Shown: one piece after another, positions 29,741-38,596 of the stretch
Layout: every line of letters starts with the position of its first letter
Numbering within the stretch: the first letter of the stretch is position 1
NCBI GenBank assembly: GCA_905211645.1
Contig: CAJMBK010000007.1
Span: forward strand, 1-64,000
DNA from: an uncultured Caryophanales bacterium
GTDB lineage: Bacteria; Bacillota_I; Bacilli_A; RFN20; CAG-288
Length of the DNA: 64,000 nucleotides
Reading direction: 5' to 3'
Program-made: the position numbers and the translations under genes
The notes under the pieces: generated by a model
What the model was told of the DNA's origin: nothing
The model's database searches: none
What the model saw: only the letters and a program-made list of their open reading frames with translations

Positions 29741-30898
29741 ATGAAGGAAATATTTGTTTGTGAAAATTGTGGAAATACTGATTTAAGATATTTAGGGCAA
29801 ATAGGGGATAAGTTGTACTGTAGAAGATGTTTAGATTTTGATTACAGACAGGCTAAAGAAGGTAAAAATATCGATCAAGGTAAGGTGAAATTAACTATCA
29901 CCTATCCTTTGACTGAAAAGCAGCAGGAAGTTAGTGATTTAGTTGTTTCTTCAATTCATGATAAAAGAAATGTTTTGATTCATGCTGTGACTGGCGCTGG
30001 TAAAACAGAACTTGTTTTTAATGTAATTTTAGATTCTTTGAAAAAGAATCAACGTGTTGGGTTTGCTACTCCAAGAAAAGATGTTGTAATCGATCTTTTA
30101 CCTAGATTTAAGGAAGCATTTAAAGAATTAGATGTCATTGCAGTTTATGGTGATAATAATGAAATTTTGGAAGGTGATTTAATTATTTTAACCACACATC
30201 AACTGTGCCATTACAAGAAATATTTTGACTTACTTATTATTGATGAGATTGATGCTTTTCCATTCAAAGGTGATTTTGTTTTGAATTCTTTTTTTGAAAA
30301 TTCGCTGACTAAGCATGCAAATTATATTCTTTTAACTGCAACTATCGATGAGAAAGATAAAAAGGAATTTCTTGCTAAAGGTAATGTAATCGTCTCACTA
30401 AATGAAAGGTTTCATAAGAAAGATTTGATAGTTCCTAAGTTTTATTTCACACCAACATCGAAGTATATTCAACCGATTGTTCATCTAAAAAGGTTGGTTG
30501 AAAATGGAAGAAAAGTTATTGTTTTTGCACCTACAATTGCCTTGTGTTATTCATTCTACAAAGTAGCAAAATACTTTGTTAAAAATGGAGAATCCGTTTC
30601 TTCGAAAAAGAAAACACGTGCGGAAATTATCGAAAGTTTCAAAAAAGGAGAATTAAGTTATTTAGTTTCGACATCAATCTTAGAAAGAGGAGTTACTATC
30701 AAAGATTTGGATGTAATTTTAATTGATATTGATAATCCAATTTATTCATGGCAAGCTATTGTTCAAATTGCAGGCAGAGTTGGCAGAAAACTAAATTCTG
30801 AATATGGAGAGGTATTACTTTTTGGTTTTAAAAGGACAAAAGAGGTTGATATAGCAATTGAAACAATTAAAAAGCACAATCGAGAGAAGAATATGTAA
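29741..30898 (+). CDS. comFA: DNA uptake helicase ComFA
   Basis: 385 residues from ATG 29741. An N-terminal four-Cys zinc ribbon (Cys 7, 10, 27, 30) is the ComFA hallmark. Superfamily 2 helicase motifs follow: AVTGAGKTE near 82-90 (Walker A), IIDEID near 165 (DEAD-like box), TATIDE (motif III), and the C-terminal lobe with STSILERGVTIKDLDV and QIAGRVGRK. ComFA helps pull single-stranded DNA across the membrane during transformation. No Shine-Dalgarno is visible between the ftsH terminator and the ATG, so expression may be low or the message nearly leaderless. Its end overlaps comFC. Confidence 0.9.
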   Translation: MKEIFVCENCGNTDLRYLGQIGDKLYCRRCLDFDYRQAKEGKNIDQGKVKLTITYPLTEKQQEVSDLVVSSIHDKRNVLIHAVTGAGKTELVFNVILDSLKKNQRVGFATPRKDVVIDLLPRFKEAFKELDVIAVYGDNNEILEGDLIILTTHQLCHYKKYFDLLIIDEIDAFPFKGDFVLNSFFENSLTKHANYILLTATIDEKDKKEFLAKGNVIVSLNERFHKKDLIVPKFYFTPTSKYIQPIVHLKRLVENGRKVIVFAPTIALCYSFYKVAKYFVKNGESVSSKKKTRAEIIESFKKGELSYLVSTSILERGVTIKDLDVILIDIDNPIYSWQAIVQIAGRVGRKLNSEYGEVLLFGFKRTKEVDIAIETIKKHNREKNM

Positions 30899-31505
30899 AG
30901 TTTGCTGTAATTATTTCACGATTAATCCTCTTTATTACATTTTCAATAAAGAGTTTTTACTCTGCCCACAATGCTTAGATATATTTAAAGTAGATTTGAC
31001 TAAGTTTGAATTTTATAATCACACCTGCTATTACATTTATGATTATCAATATAAGGAAAGAATCAAAGCACTTCTTCAAAACTATAAGAATAAATACGAT
31101 TACGAGTTAAAAGATGTTTTTCTTTTTCCGGTTCTGCATATCTTAAAAGTGATGTTTCATGGATACAATATTGTTTTCTGTCCAAGTTCAGAAGAAAAAG
31201 TCAAAGAACGAGGCTTTAATCACTTAATTTCAATGTTCGATACATTGAATTTGGATAAAATCGACTGCTTAGTTAAGACAAAAAATGTTGAGCAGAAAGA
31301 ATCAGATAAGCATAAAAGAGAAGAAATTTATAAATATATTGACTGTAACGATAAGATTAAAGGTATCACAGGTAAGAAAATTCTTCTTGTCGATGATCTT
31401 TTTACAACCGGTTCAACAGTAAAAGCATGCCTGGATGTTTTAGATAAATATCATCCAAAGAAAATAAAGGTTTTAGTTGTCATGATGAATAAGAATAATT
31501 GGTGA
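30858..31505 (+). CDS. comFC: Competence-associated phosphoribosyltransferase-like protein ComFC
   Basis: 215 residues if TTG 30858 is the start; this overlaps comFA by 41 bases and AGAGG lies 12 bases upstream. A start codon closer to the first Cys would be non-standard, so the N-terminus is uncertain. A zinc ribbon (CKVC near 13-16 and CPQC near 38-41) precedes a type I PRTase domain whose PRPP loop ILLVDDLFTTGSTVKAC lies near 174-190. ComFC partners ComFA in natural transformation. It ends in TGA. The hpf gene that often follows comF is absent. Confidence 0.88.
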   Translation: MKQLKSTIERRICKVCCNYFTINPLYYIFNKEFLLCPQCLDIFKVDLTKFEFYNHTCYYIYDYQYKERIKALLQNYKNKYDYELKDVFLFPVLHILKVMFHGYNIVFCPSSEEKVKERGFNHLISMFDTLNLDKIDCLVKTKNVEQKESDKHKREEIYKYIDCNDKIKGITGKKILLVDDLFTTGSTVKACLDVLDKYHPKKIKVLVVMMNKNNW

Positions 31506-31588
31506 CAAATTAGACTATTGTTTAAAATATATATACATTTTATTTAAAAAGTTATAAAATGTTTGTAACATATTAAAGGAGATTTTCA

Positions 31589-32149
31589 ATGAAAACTTTG
31601 AAGTGTTTAGAAGGATTTGTTCCAAATAAAGCAGATATTTACACTGCTGATGAAATGAGAGAGATCAATGTTAAGATGCTCGCAGAAAGAGGTGTCACAG
31701 TAGAAGATATCGCTGCTTTAAGTTACGCTGCTCAAAGCAAATACATCGATGGTTTAACAATGGATGAAATGAGAGAATCAGTTTTGGATATTCTTTCAAA
31801 GAGAGATCAATTCCATGCAATCTTGTTAGCAATCAACATCGATATGGCCGCTGAACAAGGTTTATTGATGGAACCATTACAATCAATTTTGATGCATGAT
31901 TTAGGTTTATTTGGCTTAGATGAAAGTATTGCAATCGCAATTGCAGGTAACTATGGTCAAATCGGTGTTACAAACTTCGGTTACTTGGATGTCTCCAAAC
32001 CTGGTAAAATCAATATCTTACAACGTGATAAGAAACACTGCCACTGCTTCTTAGATGATGTCGTTGGTGCATTAGCAGCAGTTAGTGCTATCAGAGTTGC
32101 TCAAAATCACGCAGTTAATGACTCAGTCGTTAAAAAAGAAACAAAATAA
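31589..32149 (+). CDS. pgpA: Phosphatidylglycerophosphatase A family protein (YutG-like)
   Basis: 186 residues. Matches the Bacillota YutG branch of the PgpA family: LAERGVTVEDIAAL (about 31-44), KRDQFHAILLAINIDMAAEQ, VTNFGYLDVSKPG and the metal-binding-like HCFLDDVVGALAA near the C-terminus. PgpA dephosphorylates phosphatidylglycerophosphate to phosphatidylglycerol; in this branch the protein lacks strong membrane spans, so activity is inferred. AAAGGAG precedes the ATG. A terminator follows after 23 bases; monocistronic. Confidence 0.82.
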   Translation: MKTLKCLEGFVPNKADIYTADEMREINVKMLAERGVTVEDIAALSYAAQSKYIDGLTMDEMRESVLDILSKRDQFHAILLAINIDMAAEQGLLMEPLQSILMHDLGLFGLDESIAIAIAGNYGQIGVTNFGYLDVSKPGKINILQRDKKHCHCFLDDVVGALAAVSAIRVAQNHAVNDSVVKKETK

Positions 32150-32172
32150 TTAGTTAAATTTGTAATTCACTT

Positions 32173-32206
32173 AAGCAGGTAATTTTAGATAATTATCTGC
32201 TTTTTT
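32173..32206 (+). terminator. Terminator after pgpA
   Basis: AAGCAGGTAATT/AATTATCTGCTT (12 bp with one G-U) followed by T6. Confidence 0.85.
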
Positions 32207-32243
32207 CTTATTATATATTGGGTGAATATACAAAAAACTTTTT

Positions 32244-32249
32244 TATAAT
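32244..32249 (+). promoter_or_regulatory. Candidate -10 box for the 26-codon frame
   Basis: TATAAT 21 bases before the start codon, with GTGAAT sixteen bases upstream (32222-32227). The start point would fall just before AAAGGAG. Confidence 0.45.
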
Positions 32250-32269
32250 TAATCAAAGGAGAGCTTATT

Positions 32270-32350
32270 ATGACTAGAATTAAACACTTTGAAGTTTGTG
32301 TTCAACCGATTAATAGGTTTTTCTTGGGTAAAATTAGAAATTTCGCATGA
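32270..32350 (+). CDS. 26-residue small ORF, leader peptide or small protein
   Basis: AAAGGAG lies six bases before ATG 32270. The frame reads MTRIKHFEVC, then VQPINRFFLGKIRNFA, and stops at TGA 32348-32350. It has its own promoter-like sequence, and its stop codon lies inside a strong terminator hairpin that precedes the next membrane protein gene. Two readings are possible: a leader peptide whose translation controls read-through, or a free small basic protein followed by its terminator. No run of one amino acid's codons, typical of biosynthetic leaders, is present. Confidence 0.5.
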   Translation: MTRIKHFEVCVQPINRFFLGKIRNFA

Positions 32351-32377
32351 TCATGTAGTGTGATTATGCGTTTTTTA
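32344..32377 (+). terminator. Terminator/attenuator overlapping the small ORF stop
   Basis: CGCATGATCA/TGATTATGCG (10 bp with one G-U) and T6. A ribosome finishing the 26-codon frame would cover the 5' arm and could allow read-through to the gene at 32396. Confidence 0.75.
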
Positions 32378-32395
32378 ATTGAAAAGGAGAATAAT

Positions 32396-33538
32396 ATGTA
32401 TATAAGTCAGCAGCAACGATATCTAAGATCCACGATTACTGCTTTATCATTAATCTGTTCTCTTTTAGTAATTTTTACAGCAGCATTATCGCTAATTCCA
32501 TTATTTCTATTTGTAAATCTTCTTTTAGTTTTACTCTCTGTTGGTTTTGTAGTTAGATATCTTAGATATTATAAGAGAATGAAAGATATATGGCTTAAAC
32601 CAGTTAATGATATTCGTTCATTCACCTCATTATCATTTGCAAGTTTTGTATGTTTAATTCTTACGTATTTTCCTTATTCATTTACTGGATTAATTCATCT
32701 AACAGTAATATTAGAATTATTTCATCTTGTAACATTAGTGCCGATGTTTATTCTTTATAATGATTTTAAGAAAACGGATTGTAAACTAGATAAACATTCT
32801 CTAAATCTGGTCAAAGCTAATGTTATCTTTGTAGGACTAATAAATCTTATTTATGGTGTACTATCTTCTTTTTTGATACGAAATATTTTCACGATTATTT
32901 ATCTCTATTTTCCTTTAAGCATAAGTACAGCATGGGTATTAATTTTTTGTTTCACAGTTCTTAATAGAGAATATGAAAATGTATATAAAAATCAGGAGAC
33001 TAAGGGTTTAATCCTTTTTATTGTAGGTATTATCTTAGTAGCAATTGGTAATGTAATTTGTTTTAAGTTTGAAGAATCTTTAGTACCACATATTTTAATT
33101 GCAATATTTTCTTTATTGCAATTTGTTGGAATTATCTGTCTTTGCATTTCTTTTGTCTTTGGAATACCCAAAGGAAAAGAAAAATTGTATAAGATTTTGG
33201 ATATTTGTGCTCTTGGAGTAGTTATTACTACAAATGCAGCTGTAAATACGGTTCTTAAAGGGGATTACGTAAATTTGATTGTTATGGATAATTTATTCAT
33301 GAATATTGGTGTTCTATTTGCTGTTGCAGTATTCTTATGCTTAAAAGACAGACAAAGTAATAACTTACCTTATTTCTGCCTAATACTTTTATTCTATTTT
33401 GCAAATTGTTACTCAGGATTTGCTATTGTTCCTTCCTGGTTAATAATGGCTGTAACATCAATAGTTTTCATTGTTCGAATTTTGATAAGCAGAAAGAAAG
33501 CAACAAGTTCTAATAGGCAGATTCCCGCTAATGTCTAA
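32396..33538 (+). CDS. Polytopic membrane protein of unknown function
   Basis: 380 residues from ATG 32396, chosen for its AAAAGGAG seven bases upstream; an in-frame ATG at 32360 falls in the terminator. About eleven hydrophobic segments span nearly the whole length, with short charged loops (NDFKKTDCKLDKHS near 122-135, GIPKGKEKLYK near 258-268). No conserved transporter or enzyme motif was recognised. The N-terminal YISQQQRYLRS is probably cytoplasmic. It may depend on read-through of the upstream terminator. Sequence composition is more AT-rich than in the housekeeping genes, in keeping with an accessory gene. Confidence 0.75.
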   Translation: MYISQQQRYLRSTITALSLICSLLVIFTAALSLIPLFLFVNLLLVLLSVGFVVRYLRYYKRMKDIWLKPVNDIRSFTSLSFASFVCLILTYFPYSFTGLIHLTVILELFHLVTLVPMFILYNDFKKTDCKLDKHSLNLVKANVIFVGLINLIYGVLSSFLIRNIFTIIYLYFPLSISTAWVLIFCFTVLNREYENVYKNQETKGLILFIVGIILVAIGNVICFKFEESLVPHILIAIFSLLQFVGIICLCISFVFGIPKGKEKLYKILDICALGVVITTNAAVNTVLKGDYVNLIVMDNLFMNIGVLFAVAVFLCLKDRQSNNLPYFCLILLFYFANCYSGFAIVPSWLIMAVTSIVFIVRILISRKKATSSNRQIPANV

Positions 33539-33583
33539 CTATTTTTGACAAAGAAGATTATTGATATTGTTTGTAAAATTGTA

Positions 33584-33620
33584 AAAACCTCTATTTGTTA
33601 AAATAACAACTAGAGGTTTT
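33584..33620 (+). terminator. Terminator whose 3' arm is the next gene's ribosome binding site
   Basis: AAAACCTCTA and TAGAGGTTTT form a 10-bp stem, extended inside by TGTTA/TAACA. The 3' arm contains AGAGG, five or six bases before ATG 33624. The hairpin can both end the preceding transcript and hide the Shine-Dalgarno of the HAD gene. Confidence 0.6.
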
Positions 33621-33623
33621 ACT

Positions 33624-34382
33624 ATGGCACAAATTAAAGCGATATTTTTCGATTGTTGGAACACAATCATCAAGTATTTAGAAAGAGAAGAAAATTTCTT
33701 TTCAAAAGAGATCTACGATCTTTATATCGATGATGAATCTAAAAAAGAAAATAATGTTTCCAGAGAAGAATTTGCTACTTTATATTCTAACTTTTTACGT
33801 GAGTTTTATCACACCAATGAAAAATACGAACTTAGAGTTGAACAAGAAGTTAATTACGCTTTAGTTTATTTCAATTTAAAACTCAAAGATGGTGAAAATC
33901 TTAGTGAAGTCTGTGAGAAAGTCTCTCGTCACTACATCCCCGTTAAGATGGATGGAATTGATGTTTTACTTGATTACTGCAAAGCTAACAACATCAAGAT
34001 GTACGTTTTATCAAATACTGAATTTTCTTATGATATGACTTACTACCACATTAAAAATTGTTACGGTGGTAAATTCCCCTTCGATGGATTACTTGTTTCA
34101 TCTGATGTTGGAGTCAAAAAACCAAGTCCATTATTCTTCAATTTAGGTTTAAGAAAATTTGGCTATTCAAAGGATGAAGTAATCTATGTTGGTGATAACT
34201 TCTTCTGCGATGTTTACGGCAGTAACAATGCGGAATTCAGACATTCAATTCATTTCAATCCTAATAAGTTGGATATTAGAAGTTTTACTAGAAATAACAC
34301 CATCGATATTGATAAGCAAAAATACATTTCAATTTCCAACTATCAAGAACTTGTTGATTTATTAGAAAAAGAGGCAATTTAA
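33624..34382 (+). CDS. HAD superfamily hydrolase
   Basis: 252 residues. The four HAD motifs are visible: FFDCWNTII near 8-16 (nucleophile Asp in DxWxT), VLSNTE near 130-135 (motif II), KKPSPLFF near 165-172 (Lys) and VGDNFFCDVYGS near 190-201 (motif IV). A helical cap lies between motifs I and II. The substrate is probably a small phosphorylated metabolite, but cannot be told. The gene runs straight into the acyl-ACP thioesterase gene (two bases apart). Confidence 0.85.
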   Translation: MAQIKAIFFDCWNTIIKYLEREENFFSKEIYDLYIDDESKKENNVSREEFATLYSNFLREFYHTNEKYELRVEQEVNYALVYFNLKLKDGENLSEVCEKVSRHYIPVKMDGIDVLLDYCKANNIKMYVLSNTEFSYDMTYYHIKNCYGGKFPFDGLLVSSDVGVKKPSPLFFNLGLRKFGYSKDEVIYVGDNFFCDVYGSNNAEFRHSIHFNPNKLDIRSFTRNNTIDIDKQKYISISNYQELVDLLEKEAI

Positions 34383-34384
34383 TT

Positions 34385-35170
34385 ATGGATAGAAATTTAT
34401 TTTATTACCAAACAGAAGTAAGTTTTTCCTACTCTGATTTTGATATCTATGATCATATCTTCCCAAAAAGTATCTTGCAAGTATTCCAAGATATCGCTGG
34501 TGAACACGCTAACTATTTAAATGTTGGTTACAAAGCGTTCTTATCTAAGAATCTTATCTGGGTTTTGACTAGATTAGGTTATGAAGTTATTAAACCTATC
34601 AAACCTTTTAGAACTTACATCGCTAAAACTCACCCAGTTAGACCAAAACTTTTGAATATTCAAAGAGATTTTGAATTAATCGATAAAGAAACTGGTGAAG
34701 TTTGTGTCAAAGGTAGCTCTCTTTGGGCAATTGTAAACATCGAAACAAGAAGACTTGTTCGCCCAACCCCTGATATGGGAGATATCTTCACCAAAGATTT
34801 TGAATATCTTGACGAAGATAAGAATATGCCTTTACTTAAATCAATCTCTAAAGATATCAACGCTGAAGAAGTCAGCTTAGTTCAAAAGGTTATCTTCCCA
34901 TATTTGGATCATAACCTTCATATGAATAACACAAACTACTCATCTTTAGTATTAGCTGTTTTAGATTTACAAAAGGATGAATACGTTTCTTCAATTCAAA
35001 TTAATTATGAGAAGGAATGTGCCTTGAACGATTCACTTTATATATATAAGGAAAATATATCCGATTACAATGATGGTGTCAGAACCGTCAAAGTTCTTGG
35101 TAAGAAGAATGAAGATGAAGTCTCCTTCATCTCAATTGTTTCAGTAAAGAAGGTTGATAATGAATTATAA
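34385..35170 (+). CDS. Acyl-ACP thioesterase (FatA/FatB family)
   Basis: 261 residues forming two hot-dog folds. Bacterial members release free fatty acids from acyl-ACP. The N-terminal half has SFSYSDFDIYDHIFPKSILQVFQD and following (quoted in part: YSDFDIYDHIFPKS), and KGSSLWAIVNIETRRLVRP. The second half carries the catalytic region DHNLHMNNTNYSSL near 175-188, where the family has D.N.HVNN..Y. In the absence of visible fab genes the fatty acids might feed the FakA route. Its end overlaps the next small gene by 11 bases. Confidence 0.85.
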   Translation: MDRNLFYYQTEVSFSYSDFDIYDHIFPKSILQVFQDIAGEHANYLNVGYKAFLSKNLIWVLTRLGYEVIKPIKPFRTYIAKTHPVRPKLLNIQRDFELIDKETGEVCVKGSSLWAIVNIETRRLVRPTPDMGDIFTKDFEYLDEDKNMPLLKSISKDINAEEVSLVQKVIFPYLDHNLHMNNTNYSSLVLAVLDLQKDEYVSSIQINYEKECALNDSLYIYKENISDYNDGVRTVKVLGKKNEDEVSFISIVSVKKVDNEL

Positions 35171-35525
35171 AATTTACAATTACTTTTCACTCAAACCAAT
35201 TTTAATCACAATCGGTTTGTTTCTAATTCCAGTTATTGTTTCAGTTCCAATGGTTGCAGTCAGTTTAACAAACATGGATGAAACATTAAAAAGGTATTCC
35301 ACCAACTCAGTTTATCTAATTGGCGCCATCTTTTTCCTTGTCTTTTTCCTTTTGTATGGTGCATTTGCAAAAAGCTACAGAAAAAAGACTAAAGATTACT
35401 CTGTAAAGATTCCATTTGAGGATCAAAATAAGAGGATGATGTTCACTTCTCCGGTCATTGTAGTCACAATTTTGACATTTATCTTAGGAATAGTGGAAGA
35501 AATTATCCTTTTTTACCTTTTTTAG
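35160..35525 (+). CDS. Small membrane protein coupled to the thioesterase
   Basis: 121 residues from ATG 35160, which has AAGAAGG upstream inside the thioesterase gene; TTG 35154 is a weaker alternative. Three hydrophobic segments (about 13-33, 48-69, 97-119) with a basic loop KSYRKKTKDYS. No family recognised. The overlap suggests translation coupled with the thioesterase. Confidence 0.7.
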   Translation: MNYKIYNYFSLKPILITIGLFLIPVIVSVPMVAVSLTNMDETLKRYSTNSVYLIGAIFFLVFFLLYGAFAKSYRKKTKDYSVKIPFEDQNKRMMFTSPVIVVTILTFILGIVEEIILFYLF

Positions 35526-35551
35526 CAAAAAAATTTTATAGTTGAGTATGG

Positions 35552-35584
35552 TTGTGTAAGCCCTTACTTATACAAATTTTTATT
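35552..35584 (+). terminator. Terminator of the HAD-thioesterase operon
   Basis: TTGTGTAAG/CTTATACAA (9 bp with one G-U) followed by ATTTTTATT. Confidence 0.6.
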
Positions 35585-35666
35585 AATTTTGCCGGTTTTC
35601 TTAAAAAGTGCTTGAAAAAACAAATAAATTTAGGAAAATCGCCATTTTTTAAAAAAATCATTTGTA

Positions 35667-35672
35667 TATAAT
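35667..35672 (+). promoter_or_regulatory. Candidate -10 box of the opp operon
   Basis: TATAAT, 32 bases before the oppA start, preceded by a T-rich region with no clear -35 box. Confidence 0.4.
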
Positions 35673-35703
35673 TTTCATAGTTCATATAAAGGAGGAGTTA
35701 TAT

Positions 35704-38472
35704 ATGAAAAATTTAAAGAAGTCCCTTTCACTTATTTTCCTTTCTTCTTTATCACTTACTTCTTGTAGTGGTATTCCAAGCGAATGGGCTGATGGTATCG
35801 ACTGGGCAGAAGCAGAGCCAGGCGAAACTACATACAAAACATTAACAGATAAAGCTCGTAAAGCTGAATATAAGACATATTATTCATATATGCCTAACAG
35901 CTGGAACACAGCAACAACCTTCCAAGCTGAAGATGCTTACTATTTATCTAATGTTGTCGACTCTTTAATCGAAGTTGACCAATACAACAGAATCGTTCCT
36001 GCTCTTGCAACTGAAGTTCCTTCCCTTACAAACGGTGGAATCAAAGTTGTCGATGATCATTATGAAATCACATTGACCATCAAAGATGATGTATGGTGGG
36101 TTGAAAATGATGGCTTCGGTGAAAAGAAAGTTGAAAAAGTTAAAGCTGAAGACTTCGTTACTGCAATGAAGATCAATTTGAACTTCGCTTCACGTTCAAA
36201 TTCATCCTACTTGCCTCAAATGTTCTTAGCTGGTGCTTCCGATTATTATTATGCAACATATTACATGGCTCAATATGAAACTGCAGAAGATAAGAAAGGT
36301 GCAACAAATGCTAAGGAATTCGCAGCTGTATTGTTAGGTTGCACAACTCAGGACATCGATCAAATCTTAACATTCGAAGGCGTTGGTGTTAAAGCTGATG
36401 GCAATAAAGTTACATACATCTTAACCGGTAAGCAAGAATACTTCCTTTCCGTTTTAACATATACTCCATTCTTACCTGTTCCAACAGAATTCTACAATGC
36501 TCACACTGGTACATTCGGTAAGGATCCTAAGAATATTCTCTCCTGTGGTGCATATGTTGTTGATGGTTCCTATAAACAAGGTGTTTCCAAGGAAGTTATC
36601 TTAAATAAGAACTTAAACTATTATGATAAGAACCACGTCATGAACGGTCGTGTTCACATCATGCTCTATCCTGAAGATTCCGATGAAACAACATTAAGAA
36701 AGTTGTTCGAATCAGGCACAATTGATTCATTCGGCGTTGATACATCCGATATCGAAGGTGTTAAGAAGTATATTACTGGTGAATCTGGTAAAGGTACTAT
36801 CTTGAGTCCTGATAACAAATACTCAACAAGTATCGACAGTCCAGGTGAAGGTTCCACAATGGCCTACAACCTCAACACTCACAGAACAGTTTACAAAGGT
36901 TCATTGTTCGATACAGAAGGTGCAGATCACTTCGATAATGCATTGATGAAATCTAACAACAACTTGGATTTAGTTGATGACCCACTCAATGAATCCACAG
37001 AAGAACAAAAACTTCCTTCCGCTCTTGTCAATACAAACTTAGCATTATCCTACTCACCTAAGTTACGTGAAGCTGTCTTAACTTCTCTTGACTACTCAAC
37101 ATATTGGGTTAATAATCTCAAGACATACGATTCATACCAAGATCGTAGATTGAATGTTAATACATACACACCTCATGGTTTTATTACAACAGATGAACCA
37201 GCTGCTAATGGTGGTCATGACTATGTCGACTTCCTTGAAGAAGCATGGGTTAATGAACGTGTTCTTGGTAAAGAAATCACTGTTGAAGGTGGTAAAGTTG
37301 TTAAAGAAACCTATGGTGCAACAGTTTTAGGCAAAGATAGCGTTACATTAAGTGAATTAGTTAAGTCTGAAAATGCAGATGCTAAAGCATATGCTCAAAC
37401 ATTGATTGACGCAGCACAAGACTTATTCTCACCTGGTGCAATGGGTCTTTACAACTTGATTCCTGCTGTTGATGAAGAGCAAGGTAAGTTCACTGGTTTC
37501 GCAGTCGAATCCACTGAAGTTGGTCACTACGATGCTACAATCGGTAAGACTGGTGATACAATTAGCTCCGCAGTTTCAACAGGTGCTGCTTTATCCGGTT
37601 CTTCTGAAGAAGGCGAGAGCGAAACTTGGTATAAATCACGTTCACGTGATACAGCATATCTCTCCAAGTTAGTTAGTGAAGGTATTGCTGAAGCTCAAGC
37701 TAACCTTACAGCTGCAGGTCTTAATTGGCAAATTCAAACTCCTATCATCATCGAAGCTCCTACACTTAACTTCTCCGATGATCAAACCCAATTACAAGCT
37801 GCTTTCTTAAACCGTTCAAATGCTAATATTAATGGTGGTAAATACATCAGTGCTACTGATGATATTGCTCCTGCTCAATACCGTGACGTTGGTGTTGGTG
37901 AAGCAAGTGATACTATCAAAGCAAATGATGCTCAAGTTCTCTTTGTCCAATCCACAAAAGGACTCATTCCTGATAGTCAAACATATTCAACCATCAACTC
38001 AACATACAACTGCACATTATTAGCTTCTGGTTGGATTCCAGATTACTCTGATGCTAAGACATATGCAGATACAGTTAGAGCTAACGGTGACCTTTCTGGC
38101 TTACTCGGTCTTTCTTACGATACTAACTCTTCTGATAGTATTAATGCAAAACGTGTTAAGAGTATCACTGATGATTATCAAACATTGATTGACGAAGCTG
38201 ACGCTCAAGTTGGTTCCGCAAACCGTGCTAGAGGTTATGCTGCTGCTGAAACCGATTTACTCTTCGATAATTACTTATTAAGACCTTTATACAACAGAGG
38301 TCAAGGTATCACTGTTCAAGTCAGAAGAACACTTCCTAAGGGTGCAACAACACTTGCTTGGGGTCTCAACTCAACCAAGTTGAAAGGTGTCCAAGTCTTC
38401 GATGAGACTTTAACATCAGACATCGTCAAAGGTGTTTATGATGAAATCACAGCAATTAGAAATGCTGCTTAA
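35704..38472 (+). CDS. oppA: Oligopeptide-binding lipoprotein OppA (oversized)
   Basis: 922 residues from ATG 35704 with AAAGGAGG upstream. The signal peptide ends in SLTSC, making Cys 21 the lipidated residue. The SBP family 5 pattern is seen in DSLIEVDQYNRIVPALATEVP (quoted as DSLIEVDQYNRIV), the FVTAMKINL segment and KNLNYYDKN. Usual length is 520-620; the extra ~300 residues are spread through the C-terminal half (for example Ser/Glu-rich GSSEEGESETW). Large OppA proteins are also known in mollicutes. It captures peptides outside the membrane for OppBCDF. An intergenic hairpin after it probably keeps its level above the permease genes. Confidence 0.88.
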   Translation: MKNLKKSLSLIFLSSLSLTSCSGIPSEWADGIDWAEAEPGETTYKTLTDKARKAEYKTYYSYMPNSWNTATTFQAEDAYYLSNVVDSLIEVDQYNRIVPALATEVPSLTNGGIKVVDDHYEITLTIKDDVWWVENDGFGEKKVEKVKAEDFVTAMKINLNFASRSNSSYLPQMFLAGASDYYYATYYMAQYETAEDKKGATNAKEFAAVLLGCTTQDIDQILTFEGVGVKADGNKVTYILTGKQEYFLSVLTYTPFLPVPTEFYNAHTGTFGKDPKNILSCGAYVVDGSYKQGVSKEVILNKNLNYYDKNHVMNGRVHIMLYPEDSDETTLRKLFESGTIDSFGVDTSDIEGVKKYITGESGKGTILSPDNKYSTSIDSPGEGSTMAYNLNTHRTVYKGSLFDTEGADHFDNALMKSNNNLDLVDDPLNESTEEQKLPSALVNTNLALSYSPKLREAVLTSLDYSTYWVNNLKTYDSYQDRRLNVNTYTPHGFITTDEPAANGGHDYVDFLEEAWVNERVLGKEITVEGGKVVKETYGATVLGKDSVTLSELVKSENADAKAYAQTLIDAAQDLFSPGAMGLYNLIPAVDEEQGKFTGFAVESTEVGHYDATIGKTGDTISSAVSTGAALSGSSEEGESETWYKSRSRDTAYLSKLVSEGIAEAQANLTAAGLNWQIQTPIIIEAPTLNFSDDQTQLQAAFLNRSNANINGGKYISATDDIAPAQYRDVGVGEASDTIKANDAQVLFVQSTKGLIPDSQTYSTINSTYNCTLLASGWIPDYSDAKTYADTVRANGDLSGLLGLSYDTNSSDSINAKRVKSITDDYQTLIDEADAQVGSANRARGYAAAETDLLFDNYLLRPLYNRGQGITVQVRRTLPKGATTLAWGLNSTKLKGVQVFDETLTSDIVKGVYDEITAIRNAA

Positions 38473-38541
38473 TTAAACTGTTTAAATAATATTAAGGTAT
38501 TAATTTAAAGAATAGAAATCTATAATTATTATTGATAAAAT

Positions 38542-38574
38542 ATTATGGCTAGTTTAAGCTGAACTAGCCATAAT
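38542..38574 (+). terminator. Intergenic hairpin between oppA and oppB
   Basis: ATTATGGCTAGTT/AACTAGCCATAAT, a perfect 13-bp stem with a weak following TTATTT. In opp operons such elements reduce transcription downstream of the binding protein or protect the oppA mRNA end. Confidence 0.6.
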
Positions 38575-38596
38575 TTATTTATGAGGAGGTATATAA

